Assembly (NCBI GenBank): GCA_963575745.1
Contig: CAUYUJ010014761.1
Span: 82,001-146,000 of the forward strand
From: Prorocentrum cordatum
Taxonomy: Eukaryota > Sar > Dinophyceae > Prorocentrales > Prorocentraceae
Direction: 5' to 3'
DNA length: 64,000 nucleotides
A program made the position numbers and the translations under genes. The notes beneath the pieces were generated by a model. It did no database searches and had not been told where the DNA came from. It worked only from the letters and a program-made list of their open reading frames with translations. The number at the start of each line of letters is the position of its first letter. Within the stretch, counting starts at the first letter, position 1. This document shows positions 1 through 10,375 of the stretch, in pieces.

Positions 1-90
1 GTTCGATTGAAGTGCCCTTCCCGGGGCTCGCATCCGGTTTTTTACCAGGGAAAGTCCTGAGCGTCAAACTGTGTCGTTGGCCCCCGGTTT

Positions 91-1155
91 ACAACAACAA
101 CAACAATCACTTTACCCGAACGCTCAGTGTTCTCACCAGTGCCAGGGTTTTCATGCGACGCCAGCCAATACCCCCACTTTGTGGGGGGGCAGTGCAAGCT
201 CTACCAAATATCCACACGACTCTTCGCCACCACCCACACCCAGCTTCCCGCCCTATGACGTTCGGACACTTCACTTCGTGGCCTGCGGACGACCGTGGCT
301 ACTACACTGGCGTGGAGTACACACCCACAGAAGTTGTTAAGCCTACGTTCGTACACCCACAGAAGTTGTTAAGCCTTGTTAACCCACAGAAGTTGTTAAG
401 CCTTCCACAGAACATCTGTTGCATATGATGCATATGGTACATGATACACATGATACACATGATACGTACTCACAAGATAGTTGATCACATCTTTAGGGCA
501 AATTCCTGAGGGATGTGGGAATACACAAGAGAGAGAGGATATGGTTGTCCCGATGGTTGTCCCGATGGCGGTGTTGTGGTTTTTGGAGATTTCGGCGTGC
601 GCGCGCGAAGAAAAAACGAATGTGTCCCGCATGGTATTATTTGACAGGGATGATGGCCCTGGCAGGTGCGCAACCGTTGTCGCAGAAGTTCGAAAAAGTT
701 GCTCGCAAAAGCCCGTTTGACAGAAATGTTTAAAAAGTGTTGGGTTTCCTACGAATCCGCAAGAGCGCGCGGGATGAGATTTTGACGATTTTTTGTTGAA
801 AAACCATTGGTTTTTTGATGTTTTTATGTTAAAATCGCTGCGAACACTAAGGTTTTGGAAGGATTTCGTCTTGCGCGCGCGAATGTCCACTTTACCTTAT
901 TTTTTGCAAGGGATTCTTGAAATTTGATTATATTAGAACAAGAAATGTCATTTTCTATTGTTTTTTGCAAGGGAAAGCGGATTACAACAAAACAACCGGA
1001 TCCTGTACACACCCTCTTTTCTGAGGCTTCCTCACGAAAATGATGAAAATGTAGCTGCGGCCTAGGCGGCGCAGGGGGGGCGCGCACCAGGGGGCCCAAC
1101 AATAATTATTCTTTAGAATAAATAATGTTCAACAACAACAACAACAACAACAACG
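91..1155. repeat. Left arm of a 4.1-kb fold-back (inverted-repeat) structure
   Basis: This arm is the near-identical reverse complement of 2570-4235. It starts in an (AAC)n run at 91-105 and ends in a longer (AAC)n run at 1131-1155. The matching right-arm ends are (GTT)n runs. At the inner junction both arms carry the same AT-rich segment, AACAATAATTATTCTTTAGA on this strand at 1098-1117, with only a small difference nearby. Relative to the right arm this arm lacks about 580 bp near 565-585. It contains diverged monomers of the GCGCGC family (around 597 and 876). Reading frames here are not recognised as protein-coding. Confidence 0.85.
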
Positions 1156-1465
1156 GCTTCCGCTTGAGACTTCCTCACAATTTAGCCAGGGCCCCCGCTC
1201 ACGCCCGAGACTTCCTCGCATGTTATTCAGGAATCGCGCTCTCGCTTGGGACTTCCTTACAATTTATTCAGGAATCGCTCTCCCGGCGCTCTGGAGTCGC
1301 GCTCTCGCTGGAGACTTGCTTGCAATTTACTATAAAATAGCGCCCTTGCGTTGGACTTTGTTGCAATTTACTCAAGCGCCGCGCTCCCGACACCCAAGCA
1401 CCCAGGAGTCGCGCTCACGCATAGGATTCCCTCACAGATTACCTAGGAATCGGGATCTCGCTTTC
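1156..1465. repeat. Degenerate ~50-60-bp tandem repeat at the fold-back centre
   Basis: Five to six diverged units recur, built around GAATCGCGCTCTCGCTTGGG, then ACTTCCTTACAATTTATTCA (seen best at 1206-1290). The block lies just inside the left arm and has no counterpart next to the right arm, so it belongs to the non-palindromic centre. Confidence 0.6.
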
Positions 1466-2245
1466 TTTCGTGGCCCCGTTGCAGCCCGTCGTGGCCCCCT
1501 CGCTGCCCTTTGTGGCTCCGTTGCAGCCTTTCGTGCCCCCCTCGCTGCCCTTCGTGGCCCCGTTACAACCCTTCGTGGCCTCCTCGCTGCCCTTCCTGGC
1601 CCCGTTGCAGCCCTTCGTGGCCCCCTCGTTTTGTTTCGTGGCCCCGTTGCAACCCTTCGTGGCCCCCTCGCTGCCCTTCGTGGCCCCGTTGCAGCCATTG
1701 TGGCCCCGCTGCAGCCCTTCGTGGCCCCGTTGCAGCCATTCGTGGCCATGTTGCAGCCCTTCGTGGCCCCGTCGCTGCCCTTCGTGTCCCCATATATGTG
1801 TGCCCTTCGTGGCCTCCGCTCGTTCGCGCCCGTGGTTGCCCCATATGCATGCCCTTCGTGGCCCCGCTGTCGCCCTTCGTGGCCCCCTCGCTGCCCTTCG
1901 TGGCCCCGTTGCTGCCCTCAGTGGCCCCGTTCTTGCCCTCCGCGGCCCAATATACGTATGCACTCCGTGGCCCCCACTCGTTCGCGCCAGTTTTGGCCCC
2001 ATGTGCATGCCCTTCGTGGCCCCGCTGTCGCCGCGTGTGGCCCCCATCACTGTCCTACGTGGCCCAGTTGCTACCTTCAGTGGCCCCATCGTTGCCTTGT
2101 GTGGCCCCGCATTATCTGCCTTTCGTGGCCCCCGCTCGTTCGCGCCCTTCGAGGCCCATACGCATTCTCTTCGTGTCCCCGCTGTCGCCGTTCGTGGCCT
2201 ACTTCGTGTCCTTCGTGGCCCTGCTGTCGTTCTCTGTCGCTCTCG
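1466..2245. repeat. 21-bp minisatellite filling the fold-back centre
   Basis: About 35 units of a 21-bp repeat, consensus CTTCGTGGCCCCGTTGCAGC plus one base. Interruptions carry TATATGTG-type segments (around 1790, 1945 and 2000). Because 21 is a multiple of three, frames stay open on both strands and translate to repeats such as VAPLQPF, WPRCSPS and GPRRAAT. This explains the 284-448-codon frames here, which I do not regard as genes. Confidence 0.85.
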
Positions 2246-2251
2246 ATTTCC

Positions 2252-2254
<3 letters not shown>

Positions 2255-2296
<42 letters not shown>

Positions 2297-2330
2297 CTCG
2301 TCGTCGTCGTCGTCCTCGTCGTAGTCAGTC
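2255..2330. repeat. (CGT)n microsatellite
   Basis: A near-perfect CGT trinucleotide run with a few CCT interruptions, directly after the 21-bp minisatellite. Similar runs occur at 21476-22010, 53940-54010 and 62968-63025. Confidence 0.9.
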
Positions 2331-2569
2331 CCCTGTTCGCCCCTCTGGGGGTCGGGTCGACGGTCCGCGGCCGCCCCGCCGATCAGCGCTGCCGCTGGCC
2401 AGGCCGACGGTCCGCGGCCGCCCCACCGCTTGCCGGGGCCCGGCCTGCAGGGAAGAAAAATATACCCCCCGAAAGGGGTTCGATCGAAGACGGAAAGGGC
2501 GGGCATCGACGGTTTGGGAAATACGCGTTATGGGACACTCGAGCAAATAACGGCGAACAGTCTTAAAAT
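2331..2569. other. GC-rich spacer before the right fold-back arm
   Basis: Contains a short direct repeat of CGACGGTCCGCGGCCGCCCC (near 2358 and 2408). Nothing else recognisable; no gene supported. Confidence 0.5.
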
Positions 2570-2570
2570 G

Positions 2571-2601
<31 letters not shown>

Positions 2602-3413
2602 CTGTTGTTGTTGTTGTTGAACATTATTAATTCTAAAGAATAATTATTGTTGGGACCCCTGGTGCACGGCCCCCCCTGCGCCGCCTAGGCCGCAGCTACA
2701 TTTTCATCATTTTCGTGAGGAAGCCTCAGGTAATTCGATGTGATCAAGATCCGGTTGTTTTGTTCCCCCCCGCTTTCCCTTGCAAAAAACACTATAAAAT
2801 GACATTTCTTGTTCTAATATAATCAAATTTCAAGAATCCCTTGCAAAAAATAAGGTAAAGTGGACATTCGCGCGCGCAAGACGAAATCCTTCCAAAAGCT
2901 TAGTGTTCGGAGCGATTTTAACATAAAAACATCAAAAAACCAATGGTTTTTCAACAAAAAAATGTCAAAATCTCATCCCGCGCGCTCTTGCGGATTCGTA
3001 GGAAACCCAACACTTTTTAAACATTTCTGTCAAACGGGCTTTTGCGAGCAACTTTTTCGAACTTCTGCGACAACGGTTGCGCACCTGCCAGGGCCATCAT
3101 CCCTGTCAAATAATACCATGCGGGACACATTCGTTTTTTCTTCGCGCGCGCACGCCGAAATCTCCAAAAACCATTGGGCTTCTTAAGAATTTTAGCACCG
3201 CGCATCATAAAATCACACGAATCGCACCGTAGGTCCTCGAAAAACACCTGCACGACTTTTCAAAATTTCTACCCGCGCGCGCTGTCCGAATCCTAAAAAA
3301 ACCAATGGTTTTCCAACATTTATGTTACATGAGCTCGCGCGAGCTACTTTCGCACGCTCTTGCAACGGGGTTCGCGCGCCTGCCAGGGGCCACAATCCCT
3401 TGCGGTTGCGCCA

Positions 3414-3535
3414 TAGGTTGCGCCCTCGGCCGCCGAGAATAAAACGTCCCCCTATTGGTTGCGCCATAGGTTGCGCCCTCGGCCGCCGAGAATAAAACGT
3501 CCCCCTACTGGTTGCGCCATAGGTTGCCCCAGGAG
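3414..3535. repeat. 53-bp tandem duplication
   Basis: Two adjacent copies of a unit containing CTCGGCCGCCGAGAATAAAA and then CGTCCCCCTATTGGTTGCGC, differing by about one base (TATTGG versus TACTGG). Each unit contains the palindrome CTCGGCCGCCGAG. Present only in the right fold-back arm. Confidence 0.8.
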
Positions 3536-3589
3536 GCCTTCAAGAGGCCCCAAGAGCCCGCCGTGAGGACCCAATAAGCCCCGGGACAA

Positions 3590-3772
3590 CCATCGGAACA
3601 ACCATCGGGACAACCATCGGGACAATCATCGGGACAGTCATCGGGACAACGATCGGGACAAGCACAACCATCAGGACAACCATCGGGACAATCATCGGGA
3701 CAACGATCGGGACAACCACAACCATCAGGACAACCATCGGGACAACCATCGAGACAACCATCGGGACAACCA
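3590..3772. repeat. 12-bp minisatellite (CATCGGGACAAC)n
   Basis: About 15 units of CATCGGGACAAC with single-base variants and a few ACAACC insertions. The left arm keeps only about two units (540-570), so the array was expanded or deleted in one arm after the palindrome formed. Reading frames across it (repeats of PDGC) are artefacts. Confidence 0.85.
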
Positions 3773-4235
3773 TATCCTCTCTCTCTTGTGTATTCCCACA
3801 TCCCTCAGGAATTTGCCCTAAAGATGTGATCAACTATCTTGTGAGTACGTATCATGTGTATCATGTGTATCATGTACCATATGCATCATATGCAACAGAT
3901 GTTCTGTGGAAGGCTTAACAACTTCTGTGGGTTAACAAGGCTTAACAACTTCTGTGGGTGTACGAACGTAGGCTTAACAACTTCTGTGGGTGTGTACTCC
4001 ACGCCAGTGTAGTAGCCACGGTCGTCCGCAGGCCACGAAGTGAAGTGTCCGAACGTCATAGGGCGGGAAGCTGGGTGTGGGTGGTGGCGAAGAGTCGTGT
4101 GGATATTTGGTAGAGCTTGCACTGCCCCCCCACAAAGTGGGGGTATTGGCTGGCGTCGCATGAAAACCCTGGCACTGGTGAGAACACTGAGCGTTCGGGT
4201 AAAGTGATTGTTGTTGTTGTTGTTGTTGTTGTTGT

Positions 4236-4440
4236 GGGGCCGGTTTGGCGAAACCCTGAAACGCCTGAGCTTGAGCCTCGATTTCACAAGAAATTCAACC
4301 TGCGCCTAAGCGAAAGCGCCAGGGCGGATCCAACGAGTCCAACAATAAGAATTGTTGAATATTTAAGACTCGACAGCAACACCAACAACAAAAACAATAA
4401 CCCGCATCGCGGAATCCCAGTTCAGCCGCGCACCCAAGGA
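4236..4440. other. Intergenic spacer, no feature recognised
   Basis: Flank of the fold-back with a loose AAC-rich patch at 4375-4400. No gene or repeat family could be assigned. Confidence 0.4.
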
Positions 4441-5770
4441 TTGTGAATGACCGTTCGGCCCCCCCGTTTTGATTAGGATCCCCCCCGAGGGACTAATGGT
4501 AAACATTTTCGTATCGCATTTTACATACGATTCTGCCCCATTGTCCATCCGAGGAATGGACTCGTACCATCCCAGCTAGGCCGCAGTTCGCCTTCCCCCC
4601 ATTGCATCCTCAGGAAAAAATGCGCACAGTGGCTTATCGAACATTATGAGTTTCCAGCAACCGCTTGCCAAACAAATGAGACGAAGTGCACGCGCGCGCG
4701 TCGTCGCGCGCGCCTGCCGACTTTCTTAAATTATGTTTCTTTCAAATCAATATGAAGCGCCTTCGGTGTCGTACGGGGTTCAAAACCGAGCGCACCGAGA
4801 AAACATTCAAAACACATGGTTTCGCAACGCGGACTTTCAGCACAAGCCTGCGCTCGCACTCTTGCGATTCTGAAGCAAACCATGCGTTTTCCAACACTTT
4901 CATAACCTGCTACCAATCAGGCCCCTCGAACGCGCATGTCGAAATCGTTCGAACGCCATTACGCGCGTGTTGTCGCAAATTCCCTTGCAAAACATGGAGC
5001 GATGTGCGCGCGCGCGCGCGTCGTCGCACGCGCATTCCGAAATCGCTCAGGAACCTTAGGTTCCGCAAGGATTTCACAAGCGGGTGTCCCGAAACCATAT
5101 CAAAACACATGACATGTTTTGGCGACGTCAGTTTCAACAGTTCATGCGCTCGCGCCCCTGCGGATTCTTAAGGAAACCCTACGTTCTTCACCATGTTTCA
5201 TCACATTCTGCCAAGCGGCCATCTCCCGCCGCATGTCGAACGTATTCGAACGCATTTGCGCGCGTGCTGGAGGGGGGACGATCTGTGTCAAATACTACCA
5301 CGCGGACCACTCGCGAGCGTCGGCCGCGCGCGCATGTCGCAGTCTTTCCTAAACCTGCATCGCCGAAGCGAAGACATCGTCATCGTTATCGGCAGGCGTG
5401 ATCAACATCGGCGCCGTCATTGGCATTGCCGCCGTCATCGCCACCATCGTCACCATCATTGCTACTTTCATTATCGTGTCTACCGTTGTCGGCGTCGCGA
5501 TCATACCGCGCCCGACCGAATCGCCGACTCGCGCTGAAGTCCAGTGCCCGTTGGGAAGTGCCCAGCGGTCAGCGCCACCGCGGCCGCGTCGGTCGCGCCA
5601 AACTAGCTGGCCGTGTGCGCTGCGCGGGCTAGCGCGGCCGCAGAGATGCACCAGCCAACGCCAAGCACTCATCGCAATCGCCGCCGCATGGGTTTCGCAA
5701 GCGAAGTTGCGGGTGGGTGGGTGGGATGTTTGCGAGGGCGTGGGATGTGTGGACTCATCTGTACAACCAA
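4441..5770. repeat. Segmental repeat, copy S1
   Basis: Starts with a lead-in shared with the other copies (a 'GTCCATCC...' then 'CATCCCAGC.GGGCCG' type block near 4550-4590). It then holds two ~305-bp monomers with a CGCGCGCGTCGTCGCGCGCG core near 4690 and 5010. A distal block follows (5215-5420) with GTGATCAACATCGGCGCCGT near 5398. It ends at 5700-5765 with GTTGCGGGTGGGTGGGTGGG. The same order is seen at 5875-7330 and 20880-22095. No protein function is apparent. Confidence 0.75.
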
Positions 5771-5880
5771 TCGCAAACCCATAGATAGCACCTTAATTAT
5801 TGCACAACATAGTGCACAATACGGAGTACACAAATCGGTTGCGCCGTATAGATCCTCTTGTCGGAATAACACTTAGGACC
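5771..5880. repeat. Short ATTGCAC-type minisatellite remnant
   Basis: A few degenerate units (TTGCACAACATAG, GTGCACAATACGG, GGTTGCGCCGTATAG) directly after S1, matching the larger array that follows S2. Confidence 0.55.
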
Positions 5881-7330
5881 TACCTCCCCTGGACGTATCG
5901 TATCCCTCACTAGATTCGCTTGCGAATTCACGTATGATCCTGACCCCTGGTCCATCCTAAATATGAGCTCTTGGCATCCCAGCCGGGCCGGCATCGACCC
6001 TCCCCCGCCATCCTATGCAAGAAATACGACGCGCGCGTTGATAAAACATCAACTCTCAAGAACCCCTTGCAACAAGTGGCACGAAGTGCACGCGCGCGCG
6101 TCGTCGCGCGCGCATGCCAGAATCATTGAAAACAGCCATGGGTTTCGTACGGGAACAACTTCCAACGCAAAAAATGCGCGTGCGCTTTACGAACGCCAAT
6201 GAAAAGCACATGTTTTTCTCAACAAAGTTACAAAATGCTTCCAACTTGGCCTCTCGAAATCTTTCGAACGCCCTTGCGCGCATGCTGTCGCAAGAACCCC
6301 TTGCACACATTGGGACAACAAGCGCACGCGCGTCGTCGCGCGCGCATGCCGAATTCCGTCGGTTGCGCAAGGGTTTCAAAATCGATGGTCGCGATCATAG
6401 AAGAAAAACATTGTATTGCAACATGACCTCTTTAAACGAGAAAATGTTTCCGCGCTCTCGCGGGTTCTTGCGATTTATTTTTCTTTTCAACATGTCCATA
6501 ATTGTTTCGACATCGGCCTCTCGCGCGCGCGTCGAAATCGTTCAAACACCCTTGCGTGCGTGCTGTCGCAAGAAACCATTACGACACAAAAACTGGCAAA
6601 ACGCACACGCGCGCGCGTCATCGCGCGCGCATGTCGAAATCTTTCAAAATCGAGTGCCCGGAAAACGTATACAACACACGGTTCTGCAACATCTGTTTCC
6701 CCAAATCAGGCGCTCGCGCCTTTGCGGGTTCTTAAGAAAACATTTCGTTTCCAAACTAAACCATCAAACTCTGCCAAACGGGCTTTTCGCGCCGCATGCC
6801 GAATCACTCGAACGCCCTTGCGCGCGTGCTGGGGTGGGGGCACGATCCGTGTCAACTAATACCCCGCGGGCCGTTCGCGCGCGTCGGCCGCGCGCGCATG
6901 TCGAACTCTGTCCAAAACCTTCATCGCCGACGCGAGGACGTCGCCAACGTTACCGGCGGGCGTGATCAACATCGGCGCCGTCATTCATTGGCCGCGCCGT
7001 CGTCATTGCCACCATCGCCACCATCATCGCTATTTTCATAATCGTGTCTACCCTTGTCGGCGTCGCCATGATAGCGCGCCCGCCCCAGTCACCGACTCGC
7101 ACTGAAGTGCCCGCTGGGAAGTGCCCAGCGGTCAGCGCCACCGTGGCCGCGTCGGTCGCGCCAAAGTAGCTGGCCACTATGAGCGCGAGCGTGCGCGGGC
7201 TATCATGGCCGCAGAGATGCGCCAGCCAATGCCAAGCACTCATCGCAATCGCCGCCGCATGGGTTTAGCAAACCAAGTTACGGGAGGGTGGACGAGATGT
7301 TTGCAAGGGCATGGGATCGGCCAACTCGTT
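5881..7330. repeat. Segmental repeat, copy S2
   Basis: Same order as S1: lead-in (5935-5995), then three monomers with the GCGCGCGTCGTCGCGCGCGC core near 6090, 6325 and 6605. The distal block at 6795-7000 is nearly identical to 5230-5420, and the terminal block is at 7205-7320. Monomer spacing is about 230-285 bp. Short frames in several phases are not conserved between copies, so the repeat is probably non-coding. Confidence 0.75.
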
Positions 7331-7690
7331 CTAAACATCATGTGTACCATGTAGACTGCACCGCGAGGGTAACACACATCGGTTGCACCACATAGATTGC
7401 ACGACGTATATTGCACGCCGTAGATCGCGCAGCATACATTGCACCAGTGTCTTGCGCCGCGTAGAGTGCACCACAAGATATTGCACCACATAGATGGCAG
7501 CACATAGATTGCACGACATCGATTGCACCACGGTGATTGCACCGCATACGTTGCGCACTACGTCGATTGCACCACATTTATTGCACAACGTAGAATCCAC
7601 GACATGTATTGCACACTTTATGTTTCATATTCCACAACATACATTGCTCCAAATAGATTGCACACCGTGAGTTGCTGGAAACACCCTGTT
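7331..7690. repeat. ATTGCACCACATAG minisatellite
   Basis: Roughly 18-20 degenerate units of 14-22 bp around ATTGCACCACATAG and TTGCACGACGTAG. It follows the S2 terminal block. Shorter versions follow S1 (5771-5880) and S3 (22096-22205), so the array is part of the segmental unit. Confidence 0.8.
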
Positions 7691-7727
7691 ATGGGTCAGC
7701 GCTGGCTATACGCGTGTGTGTGCATGT

Positions 7728-7755
7728 ACACACATATATATATATATATACACAA
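7728..7755. repeat. (TA)n microsatellite
   Basis: Alternating TA run after ACACACA. Similar TA runs occur at 19558-19577, 30920-30955 and 55050-55085. Confidence 0.9.
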
Positions 7756-8815
7756 GAATAGAGAGCCGCACCGTTCGTCGATTTTTCAATCCAATGGTCC
7801 CCGAGAGCTTCTGTGGGTCTGCGGGGCTATTGGCAGGCTAATTACTTGTGTGACGGGCCTACCGCAACTGTCTCCATAAGATTCAAAGGCGGAGCTGGAC
7901 TACACATTCCCTCTCGGGGCCTCCGCCTCGGGGGCCTCGCCTGGGATGAGGGCCTAAGCACGCCTGCCCACGCTCGAGCCACACGCCGTCGGAGAAGATG
8001 CCGAACAGGAGCTGAGCCGAGAGCGCGCTGCCTCTGCGCTTCTTGTTGTTGCCTTTCTTCTTGTTCGCTTCTTTTTGGTTTGGTTATCGTTGGCTCGGGC
8101 TGCGAACGGGCAGAGCCTAGCTGGGTGCCCGGCAGGTGTTCGCACGCTCGCCAGCTCTGTGGCCGCTGGTGGGAAAGGCGAGGGCGCAGGGCGTTCGGCT
8201 CGGCCGAATCGGTGGCCAGGCGAGGATCCCAGGGAGTCGAGGCCGACGGAAGCCTGAGCCTGGAGCGTCTGCAGGCTATCTGTCTCCTGCCCTCATCGGT
8301 CGAGAAAGGCGCGAGATATCACGACAGGGAGCAGGAGGGCAGGGAGGAGGACGGCGATGAAGAGAAGGAGCGTGAGGGACATTAGAGGTTTGGGACATTC
8401 GGGAACTGCCAGAACCCTGCCGCCTGCAGCGGCCAGAATGGAGTGGTGAGTACCCGGTCGATCGTACATTGCGCATCAGCGACCTGAATTCGCTGGTCCG
8501 ACCGGCCAAATCGGGGACGCACAGACCCAGATCAACACAAACTCAGGTCGGCCAGGGTCCTGCCGCGAAGCCCAGCCGGCCGCTCAGTAGCTCCCAGAAC
8601 CAGTTCAGCGGCGGGCGGAAAGGACAAGTCGTCCGCACGTGGCTCCCAAGCCCGGGTCAGCCAGAGGGGATTGGCTGACCCCCGTTGGCGCGGACCCCCG
8701 CTGACGCTGACCCCCGCTAGGCGTGCTAGGATCTGCGGTGCGAGATCCAGAGTACTTGTACCTGTACGACCACCCTTCGGTTGATATGGAGGTTCGGGGG
8801 GGAGGGGGAACCAAC
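7756..8815. other. About 1 kb without recognisable feature
   Basis: Mixed GC-rich sequence with short CTTCTTGTT-rich and GAGGA-rich patches (8040-8075, 8330-8370) and GACCCCCGCTGACGCTGACC-type short repeats near 8680-8715. Frames of up to 190 codons occur but show no recognisable domain. I cannot support a gene. Confidence 0.4.
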
Positions 8816-8817
8816 GT

Positions 8818-9270
8818 CTCTTTCAATTGATCTCACATCGATCACACTTTTGATCTCACAACAGCCACTATCGGTCTCACAACAGATCTCACTATCGATC
8901 TCATTATCGGCAATCGAACTCGCTATCGATCTCTCATCCGATATCACGATCGATCTCACAACAGATCCCACTGACGATCTCACAATCGATCTCGCCATCG
9001 ATCTCACTATCGATCTCACATTCGGGCTTACGATCGATCTCACACCAGTTCTCACGATCGATCTCACTATCGATCTCACTCACTGTCGATCCCACTGTCG
9101 ATCTCACGAGCGACCCCACTGCCGATCCCGCTATCGACCTCACGAGCGACCTCAGCATCAGTCTCACAGGAGATCTCACTCCCGATCGCACAACGGATCT
9201 CCCCATCGATCTCGCGATCGATCTCACCATCGGTCTCCCCGTCGATCTCACGATCGACCTCATCGACACC
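8818..9270. repeat. 12-bp minisatellite (GATCTCACAATC)n
   Basis: About 35 degenerate units of CGATCTCACTAT or CGATCTCACAAT. Units are mostly 11-12 bp, so frames stay open and translate as repeated TIDLTIDL on one strand and EIDSEID or RSIVRSI on the other. These are not treated as genes. Confidence 0.85.
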
Positions 9271-9350
9271 CCGCGCCACTGCGCGGGGGACACCCCGCGC
9301 CACCGCGCGCGGGACACACCCGCGCCACCGCACGGAACACCCTGGCCCCC
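9271..9350. repeat. Short tandem repeat of GACACCCCGCGCCACCGCGC
   Basis: Three to four units of ~24 bp with GGGACACCCCGCGCCACCGC, directly after the 12-bp minisatellite. Confidence 0.65.
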
Positions 9351-9395
9351 GCGCGCCCGCAGGGGGTGGGCGTGGGTGGACCACCGCCTCTACTG

Positions 9396-9602
9396 GAGGC
9401 CCCCTAGATGGGATCGGAGGATCGCGCCGCATCGCCCATGCATCGGCGATGCATCAGGCCATGCACTGGCGACGTCGGCGATGCATCGGCGACGTCGACG
9501 TGAAGCAACTCGGGCTCAACATCGAGCCGCATCGGCGATGCATCGGCGACGCGGCGCGATCCGCCGACCCCATCTGCTCCGAACCCGTCCAGGAGGCCTA
9601 GA
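9396..9602. mobile_element. MITE-like inverted-repeat element, family A, copy 1
   Basis: The left end reads AGGCCCCCTAGATGGGATCG followed by GAGGATCGCGCCGCATCG. The right end is its inverted complement (GATCCGCCGACCCCATCTGC ... AGGAGGCCTAG). The centre is rich in GATGCATCGGCGACGTC. No coding capacity. Three other copies: 28298-28480, 40528-40742 and 61752-61964. Confidence 0.75.
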
Positions 9603-9689
9603 CCCACGCAGCTTCGCCTCGCCCGCACGCACGCCACGAACACGAAACCGAAACCGATTTCCAGGTGGGCGATCTCACCCCCTCACCTC

Positions 9690-10375
9690 GGATATTGCTA
9701 CTTCGTGCGTGCGGGGCGAGCCCTGAAGGACAAATGCCCCGGGCAGGTCCCGGCAAGCAGGGTCGGTGCAGAGAAGCCGGGGCTTCTGGGCGCGGGTTTC
9801 AGGACCCAAAGGCAGCCCCAGGAGCGACCCAGGGGAACTCCGAGGCGGTCTAAGACTTCACGAGTCGGTCCGAGATGGAGATGGCGTCAAGATGGCGGCG
9901 AGAGGCCGCCAAGAGGGCCCAAGAGACCCTCGAGAGGACCTCCCTCAAGGGCCCTCAGAGGCAAACATCATTGATTTTCTTATGAGGCTTTTCGGAGAGT
10001 TTCGAGTTCTTCTTTGTTCGGGCGTCCAAGAAGCACACGACGCCCTGAAAGGCCCTCGAGATCGCTCCAAGACGGCCCCAGAAGCTCCAATGGGTGCCCC
10101 AAGACGGCTCGAGTCAAGAGGGTCCCACGAGGGCCTCCGAGACCGCTGGCAGGCCCCAAAGAGCCCTCCAGAAGCCCCTAGGAGGGCCCTAGGAGGGCCC
10201 CAATAAGTTCCCAAGAAGCCCCAAGAGGGCCCAGAGAGGTCCCCAAGTCGTCCAGCAAGTCCCCAAGAGGCCCCCAGCAAGCCTCCAGAGGCACCAGAGA
10301 AGCATCCCAAGAGAACCTGATGGGCATCCAACGTGCCTCTGACCCACGACCCAAGCATGGTGGCGGGATGCACGG
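9690..10375. repeat. Dispersed degenerate repeat, family H, copy 1
   Basis: Dense short units of the type CCAAGAGGCCCCAAGACGGC surround an AT-richer core (about 9962-10030, TTGATTTTCTTATGAGGC...). The block ends with GCCTCTGACCCACGACCCAA then GCATGGTGGCGGG. The same ending is at 23690-23740. Confidence 0.65.

Larger units (their letters stand above)
2570..4235. repeat. Right arm of the 4.1-kb fold-back structure
   Basis: Reverse complement of 91-1155, bounded inside by (GTT)n at 2570-2619 and outside by (GTT)n at 4208-4235. It is longer than the left arm because of a ~580-bp segment (about 3172-3750) that the left arm lacks. That segment holds a further GCGCGC-family monomer, a 53-bp tandem duplication and a 12-bp minisatellite. 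The outer 485 bp and inner ~600 bp pair with the left arm at very high identity by eye. Confidence 0.85.

Noticed and set aside
3590-3772. Possible Cys-rich repeat protein (PDGC repeats)
   Set aside because: Translation of the 12-bp CATCGGGACAAC minisatellite; it ends at the array borders and the other fold-back arm lacks it.
7331-7690. CRISPR-like array of short repeats
   Set aside because: Units are contiguous and degenerate with no unique spacers, no cas genes, and the genome is eukaryotic.
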